A DNA stretch of 10,496 nt from the NCBI GenBank assembly GCA_019308525.1, contig JAFDIC010000100.1, positions 1-10,496 on the forward strand. Direction: 5' to 3'. Source of the stretch: Deltaproteobacteria bacterium (GTDB lineage Bacteria; Desulfobacterota; DSM-4660; Desulfatiglandales; HGW-15). Below the pieces are notes generated by a model. That model was not told the DNA's origin. It was given only the letters and a program-made list of their open reading frames with translations, and ran no database searches. The position numbers and the translations under genes were made by a program. This document shows, one piece after another, positions 1 to 7,300 of this stretch. Every line of letters begins with the position of its first letter. Within the stretch, counting starts at the first letter, position 1.

Positions 1-1
1 T

Positions 2-703
2 GAAGGTTACGGTCTCAGCGAAGCCGCTCCGGTCACCCACGCAAACCCAATGGTCGAAGAACTCCGCAAGCAGGGGACGATCGGCCTTCCCTATCCTGAT
101 ACGGACATCAAGATCGTGGACAGGGAAGGAGGCGTGAGGGAAATGCCACCGCTGCCCTTTGCCGTGGCCAAGACTGGGGGCTTGACCCCCGAACAATCCA
201 TCGAGGCGGATGGTTACACCGGAGAACTTATCGTAAAAGGCCCCCAGGTGATGAAGGGCTACCTGAACAGGCCCGAGGAAACGGCGCTTGTCCTCAGGGA
301 CGGCTGGCTATACACGGGTGATATGGCCTGTATGGACGCGGAGGGTTTTACCATCATCCGTGACAGGGCCAAGGACATGATAAAGTTCAAGGGTTACCCG
401 GTCTTCCCCGCAGAGGTGGAAGACCTGCTCCACAGGCATCCCCATATCCGTGAAGCAGCCGTAATAGGTATCCCTGACAGGGAAGTGGGCGAGAAGGTCA
501 AGGCATTTGTTGTGCTGGACCCCGAGAAAAAGGGGCAGATATCTCAAGAAGATATCATTGAGTGGGCAAGAGACAGGATCACCCGCTACAAGATCCCGTC
601 TCTCATTGAATTCCGGGACGCCCTCCCGACCACCATGGTGGGCAAGGTCCTCCGCCGCGCCCTGAAAGAAGAAGAGGGAGGTGATGGGTCGCCTGACTCG
701 TAA
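2..703 (+). CDS. AMP-forming acyl-CoA synthetase (C-terminal part, 5' truncated by window)
   Basis: This is the last 233 codons of an ANL-superfamily ligase, most like long-chain fatty acid-CoA ligases, which activate a carboxylic acid as acyl-AMP and transfer it to CoA. The frame is open from base 2, so the gene begins upstream of the window; the ATG at base 50 is internal because the A5 motif YGLSE lies before it (in-window residues 3-7). Further motifs in order are GELIVKGP, the ATP-ribose Asp in YTGD (about residue 107), the hinge stretch DRAKDMIKFKGYPVFP, and the C-terminal catalytic Lys in TMVGKVLRR (about 215). A segment rich in Pro and Gly between KIVD and GELIVKGP is longer than the short loop usual there. 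The gene ends in TAA and converges on the potassium-channel gene with a 40-base gap in which I see no clear hairpin terminator. The family call is firm; the substrate cannot be read from this fragment. Confidence 0.93.
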   Translation, partial: EGYGLSEAAPVTHANPMVEELRKQGTIGLPYPDTDIKIVDREGGVREMPPLPFAVAKTGGLTPEQSIEADGYTGELIVKGPQVMKGYLNRPEETALVLRDGWLYTGDMACMDAEGFTIIRDRAKDMIKFKGYPVFPAEVEDLLHRHPHIREAAVIGIPDREVGEKVKAFVVLDPEKKGQISQEDIIEWARDRITRYKIPSLIEFRDALPTTMVGKVLRRALKEEEGGDGSPDS

Positions 704-743
704 CCAAGCATACAGGGGAGATCATCCAACCACGTCGCATCGG

Positions 744-1772
744 TTACCTGCCCGAAAGGACCTCTTCGAGCCGCTCCAGGTTCTCGCTGGTTCCAAGACA
801 AATCAAGGTGTCACCGGCCTCTATCCGGGTCTTGGATGAAGGGTTGAACTTCATTTCTCCCTCTTTTTTCATGACCGCCACAATGATGATGTCCATTTCC
901 TGCCTGATGCCGGATTCGATCAGAGTAAGGCCCTTGAGCCGGGACTCCTCGCCCACCACTATCTCCCCTAGCTCAAGGCTGATATCCTTGTTATGCACGG
1001 TAAACTCGAGAAAGTCCGACACGGCCGGCTTCAATATGGTGTGCGCCATCTTCTGCCCGCCCAACAGATAGGGCATGACCACGCGATTGGCACCTGCCCT
1101 GAGGAGTTTTTTTTCGGTCTGCTCCTCGTCTGCCCGGGCAAGGATGAACAGTTTCGGGTTCAGGCCTCGAGCGCTCATGGTGATAAAGAGGTTATCCGCG
1201 TCAGAGGCCACCACTGACACGAGCCCTTTCGCCCGCTCTATGCCCGCCTTCACGAGGACCTCTTCGCTGGTTGCATCGCCATGGATGTATGTGAAACCTT
1301 CGTCTTCCAGATTCTGTATCGCATCGGGGCTGTTCTCTATAACAACAAAAGGGACATCGTGCGCCCTCAGTTCACGGCATATGATCCTGCCGATCCGCCC
1401 GAATCCGCAGATAATGTAATGGTCTTTCATGGCCTTTAGTATTAATCCCAATTTCCTCCTCCCTATTATGCTCCTCAACTGAAGGTCGATCATGGCCTGG
1501 GCGAACACCCCCAGGATGTATGCTATGATCCCCATCCCGGAAAAGATTATGATTATCGTAAAAATTTCCCCACCTGGCGAGATTGGTCCCACTTCCCTGA
1601 ACCCTACTGTGGTAATAGTGATAACGGTCATATAAAGAGAATCGAGGAAACCCCAGCCCTCTATGATCATGTAGCCCAGGGTCCCGGAGAGCAGGATTAT
1701 GAATAGGACGCTGAAACCTTTGACCAGTTTTCCGGGATGAAGGGGATTTCTCTCATCCGTTGTTAATGGCAC
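744..1772 (-). CDS. Two-TM potassium channel with RCK (TrkA-N/TrkA-C) domains
   Basis: This 342-residue protein has the architecture of prokaryotic ligand-gated K+ channels such as MthK. It has TM1 (about 17-37), a pore helix and selectivity filter TVGF (55-58), and TM2 (about 70-92). A cytoplasmic RCK/TrkA-N Rossmann domain follows, with the nucleotide loop GFGRIG (123-128), and then a TrkA-C domain (about 256-337). It probably conducts K+ under control of a cytoplasmic ligand. The filter reads TVGFRE instead of the usual TVGYGD, with Arg (codon AGG) where the second Gly is expected. I chose the GTG start at 1772: it has AGGAG ten bases upstream and leaves 76 bases after the preceding gene. 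The frame stays open to 1880, but that extension would overlap the zinc-ribbon gene and adds a Cys/Arg-rich stretch unlike the family. It is last in a likely hpt / zinc-ribbon / channel unit. Confidence 0.9.
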   Translation of the reverse strand: MPLTTDERNPLHPGKLVKGFSVLFIILLSGTLGYMIIEGWGFLDSLYMTVITITTVGFREVGPISPGGEIFTIIIIFSGMGIIAYILGVFAQAMIDLQLRSIIGRRKLGLILKAMKDHYIICGFGRIGRIICRELRAHDVPFVVIENSPDAIQNLEDEGFTYIHGDATSEEVLVKAGIERAKGLVSVVASDADNLFITMSARGLNPKLFILARADEEQTEKKLLRAGANRVVMPYLLGGQKMAHTILKPAVSDFLEFTVHNKDISLELGEIVVGEESRLKGLTLIESGIRQEMDIIIVAVMKKEGEMKFNPSSKTRIEAGDTLICLGTSENLERLEEVLSGR

Positions 1773-1848
1773 CCCTGCTGATCTCCTATCATGGTTCCGA
1801 GTGAAGGAACAATCCGGTTGGCAAAAAACGAGGCCAGGAAGGACTGGT

Positions 1849-2793
1849 CTATTCTGCCGGTGACGAGCGCACCGCCTCAACTTGAAACTCGCTCAAGTTA
1901 GGTGGCAGATTCCCGAGAACAATCATGAAAGGGATGGATGACCCCGACTGGATCTTGAGGTTCATGTTCCCCTTGCCCAATCGATTCTTGAGCGACTTTT
2001 TTATCTCCTCAAGTGTCATTTCCCTTATCTGCTTCTCTGTCAACACATTGCCCGCATAGGCCATTTCCGTTCTTACGGGCTGGTCTCTATCGTCCAGGAC
2101 GGTACCTTTTACCAGGACAAAGCTCCGGGCCTTGGGATACTCATTCTTGACCATACCCCTGATGACAAAGAGCTGTCCGGCCTTGCTGGACTGGACGAAG
2201 GAGCCGCTCACACCGCTGAAGGTGAGCCGCCTGGTTCCCGGGTCGCTGATCTGTTGTTTGCTGGCGGGCTTGAGAATGGAAAGGGGCTCGGGGATCAACT
2301 CCGGCATGAAGTAGTATACCCCGCCCCCGGCAACCACCAACAACAACAAAATGGCCAAAGCAACGGGGAGAGGGCGAATTCCGATCCTCCTTTTCTCCTC
2401 TACCGCCTTCTTTTCGGGAGGGGGAACCTCCGCCGGCTCCTCTTCTTCAGAGAGGTCCCCTTCGGGGGACAGGCTTGAGGCGGTCTTCTCGGTGATATCC
2501 TCTTCCAAGAGCTCCTTGAATGCTGTATCGAACTCATGGAAATCGGCTTCCTGCTCGCTTTTCGGCCCCCTGTCTTCCTCTGTCTTCACTGATGACAGGG
2601 TGGCGGTCTCAGTGTAATCCTCTTCCTCCTCAGGGGCCAAACCGGTACCCTTTTCAAGGCCCGCATCCTCCTTTGGAGGGTATACCATAAAGACGTTCTT
2701 GCAGACGGAACATCTTACCTTGGAACCACCCTTTTTTATGAGAGATTCATCAAGTCTAAAAGTCGATTCACACTTATCGCATTCAATTATCAT
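1849..2793 (-). CDS. MJ0042-type zinc-ribbon, single-TM, DUF3426-like protein
   Basis: This 314-residue protein begins with an MJ0042-family zinc finger: CDKC (residues 5-8) and CSVC (28-31) form a four-cysteine metal site. A long acidic, Pro-rich and probably disordered linker follows (about 40-135). One transmembrane helix (about 141-162) is preceded by basic residues, and the C-terminal domain resembles DUF3426 (about 185-314), here predicted to be extracytoplasmic. Proteins of this build occur in Proteobacteria, but their role is not established; a zinc- or redox-sensing membrane protein is a guess. The ATG at 2793 is chosen because GGGAGG ends five bases before it and it puts the zinc finger at the extreme N-terminus, as in relatives; a GTG at 2808 lacks a ribosome site. 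It lies 30 bases after hpt and is probably cotranscribed with it. Confidence 0.87.
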   Translation of the reverse strand: MIIECDKCESTFRLDESLIKKGGSKVRCSVCKNVFMVYPPKEDAGLEKGTGLAPEEEEDYTETATLSSVKTEEDRGPKSEQEADFHEFDTAFKELLEEDITEKTASSLSPEGDLSEEEEPAEVPPPEKKAVEEKRRIGIRPLPVALAILLLLVVAGGGVYYFMPELIPEPLSILKPASKQQISDPGTRRLTFSGVSGSFVQSSKAGQLFVIRGMVKNEYPKARSFVLVKGTVLDDRDQPVRTEMAYAGNVLTEKQIREMTLEEIKKSLKNRLGKGNMNLKIQSGSSIPFMIVLGNLPPNLSEFQVEAVRSSPAE

Positions 2794-2823
2794 GCGCGCC
2801 TCCCTCACTGGAAAGGGTCACCC

Positions 2824-3342
2824 CTATCCCTGTCTTAGCTCGTAAATATCCTTGAGGCACCTGTACTCCTCGTTATAATCCAAGCCGTAACCGACCAGAA
2901 ATCCTTCCTTGATCTTGAAACCGCAGTAATCGACCCTGACCTCTTCCTTCCTCCGTTCGGGTTTGTCGATGAGGGCGCAAATCCTCAGGGACCTAGGCCC
3001 CTTCTCCTTCAGCTTCGCCAGGATATAGTTCAGGGTCAATCCTGTATCCACTATGTCCTCGACAAGAATCACATCTTCGTCCTTGATAGGTATCTCAACG
3101 TCCTTGCTGAGCACGATCTTGCCGCTCGATACCGTACCGGGGCCATAACTCGCCGCCCTGACAAAATCTATCTTCGCGGGAATGGTAAGCTCCTTCAAGA
3201 GGTCAACATAGAAAAAGACCACTCCGTTCAAAATACCGATCATTACGGGTTTCTTGCCCGCGTAATCCGCAGATATCCTCCCGGCCAATTCCTTGACCCT
3301 CGAGCGAATGGTGTCTTCTTTCAACAAAAGAACCTTTTCCAT
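2824..3342 (-). CDS. hpt: Hypoxanthine phosphoribosyltransferase
   Basis: This 172-residue protein is full length for a bacterial type I phosphoribosyltransferase of purine salvage. It converts hypoxanthine (often also guanine) plus PRPP to the nucleoside monophosphate in the cytoplasm. Visible signatures are the LNG pyrophosphate loop (38-40), the SYG mobile-loop motif (65-67), the acidic PRPP-binding motif VILVEDIVDTGLTL (91-104), the base-contacting segment around DYCGFKI (138-144), and the C-terminal FLVGYGLDYNEEYR (148-161). The start is the ATG at 3342; the upstream sequence has no strong Shine-Dalgarno motif. The gene is first of a probable three-gene unit with the zinc-ribbon protein and the K+ channel. 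A hairpin terminator about 130 bases upstream isolates it from the polysaccharide genes. The enzyme call is secure; preference between hypoxanthine and guanine is not resolved. Confidence 0.95.
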   Translation of the reverse strand: MEKVLLLKEDTIRSRVKELAGRISADYAGKKPVMIGILNGVVFFYVDLLKELTIPAKIDFVRAASYGPGTVSSGKIVLSKDVEIPIKDEDVILVEDIVDTGLTLNYILAKLKEKGPRSLRICALIDKPERRKEEVRVDYCGFKIKEGFLVGYGLDYNEEYRCLKDIYELRQG

Positions 3343-3469
3343 GGGCCTAAATCACAGAAAATGGGGCAGGAAGCGATCAGGTTATTGTCTTTCTTGACCT
3401 CGAACGAACAGGACCTCTTCCAATGACCTCTAATTCCCCGCATTGACTAATGACACCTTTTGGGATCTA

Positions 3470-3504
3470 AGCAAAAATCCGGGTCCAAAGGGCCCGGTTT
3501 TGCT
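3470..3504 (-). terminator. Strong intrinsic terminator, apparently bidirectional
   Basis: On the plus strand, GCAAAA, a two-base bulge (AT), then CCGGGTCC, loop AAA, GGGCCCGG and TTTTGC form a hairpin. The core is eight base pairs with one G-T wobble, extended by an outer A/T-rich stem. Read on the minus strand the GC stem is followed by ATTTTTGC, and on the plus strand by TTTTGC, so it could act in both directions. It sits between the thioesterase and hpt genes, both on the minus strand. Its likely job is to end transcripts from the polysaccharide unit, or from the promoter-like site at 3811-3839, before hpt. Confidence 0.72.
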
Positions 3505-3544
3505 CTAAGCCCAGAGGGCATGATTTGTTGTTCTCGCGTTGGCA

Positions 3545-3700
3545 AAATCCGAAATCCCAATCTCGAAATTCGAAACAAAATCAAATATCGAATGTCCTGA
3601 TGACAAAAACAAAACCATAATCGCTACGCCTATTGTTTGGATCATTTGAATTTTGGTCATTAAGTATTGTTTCGGATTTAGGATTTCGTGCTTCGGATTT
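3545..3700. repeat. Long imperfect palindrome in the intergenic region
   Basis: The two arms match collinearly around a centre at 3622/3623. AAATCCGAA at 3545-3553 pairs with TTCGGATTT at 3692-3700, and CGAAACAA at 3571-3578 pairs with TTGTTTCG at 3667-3674; both pairs share the same symmetry axis. Between them the match is weak, so this looks like a decayed inverted repeat. The right arm also holds a direct repeat, TTCGGATTTAGG, at 3671-3682 and 3692-3703. No coding frame is visible. It resembles a dispersed intergenic palindrome or a remnant of a small non-autonomous element, but that reading is inference. Confidence 0.55.
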
Positions 3701-3740
3701 AGGGCCTTTTCATTTCTTAAGGCAGAGCCAATGATCTCTG

Positions 3741-3761
3741 ACCTGGCCCTGAGGACCAGGT
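3741..3761. repeat. Short near-palindrome (hairpin or operator-like)
   Basis: ACCTGG at 3741-3746 is matched by CCAGGT at 3756-3761. CCT and AGG pair inside, leaving a single C/A mismatch and a one-base centre in DNA. It could be a dyad operator or a small RNA hairpin. It has no T-run, so it is not a terminator by itself. Confidence 0.4.
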
Positions 3762-3810
3762 TTCCGTGTTAGAATGAAAAATATAAATATTATGTGAGTA
3801 ATGTGATGCT

Positions 3811-3839
3811 AATTTACTAAATAAAGCAAATTAAGTCAA
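3811..3839 (-). promoter_or_regulatory. Sigma-70-like promoter pointing into the intergenic region
   Basis: On the minus strand TTGACT (3839-3834) and TAAATT (3816-3811) are separated by exactly 17 bases in an AT-rich stretch downstream of the thioesterase stop. Initiation would fall near 3804 and read through the palindromes towards the terminator at 3470-3504. It could drive a short noncoding RNA or, with readthrough, hpt. AT-richness raises the chance of a fortuitous match. Confidence 0.4.
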
Positions 3840-3902
3840 CCTAAGTTTACCTTATCCTCCCCGAGAAAAACTTCCGCAATATTGCTTTCCGCTTCAGGGG
3901 GA

Positions 3903-4346
3903 TCAATCTCCTTCCTTTTCTCCTTTATCCAGAAAGGGTAACCTGTCACCCCTTCTGTAAGCAAGGGCAAGGCATGAGGCGATGAGATTTTCATTCTCGT
4001 CCGTGACACGTATTTGATAGGTCCCGGTTCTCTTGCTGCAATGCAATTCTCTTGACTCTGCCACCAACTTACACCCCACCTGTGGGGTGCGGTGGTAAGT
4101 TAATGTTACATTTAGGGCTACCGCTACCTGGCCATGGGAATTGCAGGAAGCCTGAAACGCTTCATCCACCAGGGAGAATATGGCACCACCATGGATCATT
4201 CCGAAAATATTTGTCATATCCTCCTTCATCTCCATTTCCACCACCGCGCGGCCGGGCTCCACGCTTAACAGTCTCATACCGAGCTTTCGCGCATAGGGTT
4301 CCTTTGCCGACGCCCCTGTCAATGCATCTACCACGTCCTTTGCCAT
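3903..4346 (-). CDS. PaaI-like hotdog-fold thioesterase
   Basis: This 147-residue protein has the length and motifs of the PaaI/YdiI-type hotdog acyl-CoA thioesterases, which hydrolyse acyl- or aryl-CoA thioesters in the cytoplasm and usually act as tetramers. The signature is TNIFGMIHGG (45-54) followed by a helix with Asp61 (SLVDEAFQ), so the conserved Asn, HGG and acidic residue are all present. A second conserved strand is ALNVTLTYHRTP (77-88). Its ATG lies two bases after the TAG of the kinase gene, which suggests translational coupling; no Shine-Dalgarno motif sits at normal spacing. Placement after a polysaccharide kinase is unusual for a PaaI protein. It may simply be housekeeping or may act on a CoA-linked acyl donor; the substrate cannot be told from sequence. 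Confidence 0.88.
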   Translation of the reverse strand: MAKDVVDALTGASAKEPYARKLGMRLLSVEPGRAVVEMEMKEDMTNIFGMIHGGAIFSLVDEAFQASCNSHGQVAVALNVTLTYHRTPQVGCKLVAESRELHCSKRTGTYQIRVTDENENLIASCLALAYRRGDRLPFLDKGEKEGD

Positions 4347-4348
4347 GG

Positions 4349-7300
4349 CTACCGTTCAGCAACCCTCCCCTGTATGCCCTGTGACATGAGTTCTCGAAAC
4401 TTCTTTTCTGCCCCCTCCCTTGAATGGAATGCCCCCACACAGAGCATGAACCTATTCTCGCCATCTTCCACCCAATAGGAGTAATACCCTGCTTTTTTCA
4501 GGGACTCACGTTTTTGCTGACCGTCTCCCTTGGTACGGTAACTGCCGATCAGAATGGTATATGGCACCCTTACGACAACCGTATCTGTGAGCCCCGTATC
4601 TAGCTTGAATTTCTCAGCCTCCCCCCTGCTGTTGAAGTACCCCAGGTACACCCTGTACCATAGTCCCGTGCTAAGGGCAACCCTGACGTAATACGCTGCC
4701 AGGCCGCTCGTTGTGTAACGGGAAACCGCTTTCCTGGCCTGCTCCAGGTTCCTGAAGGAGCCCACTTTCAACGAGTAAGGATGCCTGGTTCCCTTGTATG
4801 GTGTTCCCAGGGCCCCCCTCTTCTCCACCGCAATAGCGGTCTCTCGACGCATCTCCTTGGGTAAGGCCTTGAATTGCTCACCAGGAACCGCTCCGGATTG
4901 ATTCGACGGTTCTTTCCCAGTCGAGGATTGCACGGCTTCTTCGGGGAACTCAGCGGTTGTCGGGATGCCCTCCTTTCTTTCCTGAGTTTTCTTCTCCCCT
5001 TCAGGGCTACCGGGCACCTGTGGAGGGACCTTTATGGACAACGGTTTCGGCAGCTTCCTATCCCGGTACTGCAATGTTATTCCCCCTGCAAGGAAAGTCC
5101 CCGCCACCAGGAGCAGGATGAGCTTTGTCGGGGTGGATCGGTCTTTTCCTGATCCCGACCGCTCATTCCTCTTGAACATACCCCCAAGGTCGATTTTTCC
5201 CTCTCCCCGAAGTCCCGGGACAAAAAGCCCTTTCCCTTTCTTGGAACCGCCTCGATTATCCTCTCCGGAGATGGAATAGTACCTGTAGTGCTTGAAATCC
5301 TGAAAATCAGGACTGACTTCCGGTCTCACGCTATTCAGGACCACCCCGACAATGTTGCACTTTATCTGCTTCAACTGGGTCGTGGATCTCCTCAACAGGG
5401 CCCTTGATACACTCCCTACCCTGTACACCAAGAGGACACCATCCACCTTCCTACCCAAGATCGCGGCATCAGCAGTAGAGATGATAGGGGTTGAATCAAT
5501 CAGGATAATGTCATATTCACCCTTGACCTCTTCCAGGAATCGGTCCAGCCTCTTTGATTCGATCAACTCGGCCGTGTTCGGCACAACACTTCCGGCCGTA
5601 ATTATATGAAGATTGTCAAGACCCGGTGTTATCATTACCTCGTCCACGTTCATCTTTCCCATGATGATGTCAGTAAATCCCTTTACCGTGTCACGCCACT
5701 GGTAATTCCCGAGCAAGATATCCGTGACACCTACAGTCGTCTCTATGCCCAGGGTCTTCCCTACGCTCGGCTTTCTCAGGTCACAGTCCACCAAAAGGGG
5801 CTGTATTCCGGCCTGGGCCATAGTGATGGCCAGGTTTATGGCGACCAGGGTTTTACCCTCCTTGTTGGTAGAGCTCGTCAAAGCGATGGTCTTTAGTTCC
5901 TGGTCCGCATCCTTGAACTGGATATTGGTCCTAAGCCCCCTGAAGCTCTCTGCCATCATCGACTTGGGTAGCAAGTGGGCCATGAAATTCACGGATTCTT
6001 TCAGAGAATGTTCTTTAAGCTTTCCCCCGTACTTTTCCTTCAGTCCACCCCTTATGTCCTTTGGGTTAACCTGGGGAATCACTCCCAGTACCTGGACACC
6101 CAGGGTCTCCTCCACATCCTCTATAGCTCCCAGGGAGGTATCGAAGGTTTCTATCAAAAAGGCCACCACCAACCCCACTATTATGCCTATCAGGGTACCT
6201 GTCGCCCCCACCATCCGCCTCTTGGGCGGGTTGATAGGCCTCGTGGGCAATAGGGCCGGCTTGATTATGTTGACGACTTCAGGCCTGTCCGCCCTCCTTA
6301 TCATGGCCTCTTGGTTCTTCTTTTCCAGCAGGACGGTCATGTTATGATATAGATCTACCTTTCTTTTCAAGCGCTCGAATTCCAGCTTCTTGTCCATCAA
6401 GACCTTCTTCTTCTTGTCTACTTCATGCAGCTCCTCCTTTAGACCATCCACCTTGCCGGCTATCCTGTTTGTCTCCAGCTTGAGGATAAACAACATTTTT
6501 CTTGCCGTCTCGATTATATCCCTGTCTATTGCCACTACCTCGGGATGTCGCTCCGTATAATCTTCAAGGAGTGTGTCCCTCTTGATCAGTAGTTCCACCA
6601 GCCTGTCGTTGGCCGAATTGTATCTGCTGCCTCCTTTTTCAGAATAGTAGTCGTGATCGGAAACAGAGGGGTCCCTGACGAACGTTTCCAGCCGTGCCCG
6701 GATTGATTCCAACTCCTTCCTGCCCTCCTCCAGGTCCCTTATCTCCTTCCTGATTGTCTTGGCTCTCACCAGAAGGTCTTCGCTTTGGAGGTCAATAGAG
6801 ATAAGTTCATTTTCCTGGCTGAAACGATTGAATTCGTCCTCTGCCTCCTTGAGTTTTCTTCGGACTTCCTTGAGTTGGTGCGCGATGTACCTTATGGTCT
6901 CCCTGGTCCGCCTCATCTGCTGTTCTGCAAGTATCTCCTTGTATGTAACTGCAATGGTGTTGGCCAGTTTCTGCGCAAAAACGGGACTATTGTCCGTGAC
7001 CTTAATATTCAGTATGCTGCTGAATCTCTCCCTTGTCACCTGTACCTTTGACTGGAGGCTCTCTATGACGGAAAACACGGAGCTGTCCGGTATGTCTTCC
7101 TGCTGCGAGGCATCCCCCAGCGGGATAAGGCCCATCTTCTCTCCGACCCGCAGGAATACCGGATATCCCTTGATGACCGAGATGTGTGTATCCACCAGAT
7201 CGGAACTGGACCACGTCCACCCCTCACCGTAGATTCCTTCCGCAGTTTGGGGCTTTTCGAACTCTATCACACACGTGGTGGAGTACAGGGGTTCAGGAGC

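Noticed and set aside
704..743. Convergent terminator between ligase and K+ channel
   Set aside because: The 40-base gap has no convincing stem-loop or T-run.
1773..1880. N-terminal extension of the K+ channel to an upstream start at 1880
   Set aside because: It would overlap the zinc-ribbon gene by 32 bases and add a Cys/Arg-rich stretch unlike channel N-termini; GTG at 1772 has a good ribosome site.
3540..3710. CRISPR array
   Set aside because: The repeated words are short, inverted and unevenly spaced; there are no regular spacers and no cas genes.
5724..6347. 207-codon plus-strand open frame
   Set aside because: It lies wholly antisense to the kinase gene, has low-complexity Ser/Pro/Thr-rich composition and no recognisable domain; it is a shadow of a GC-rich coding strand.
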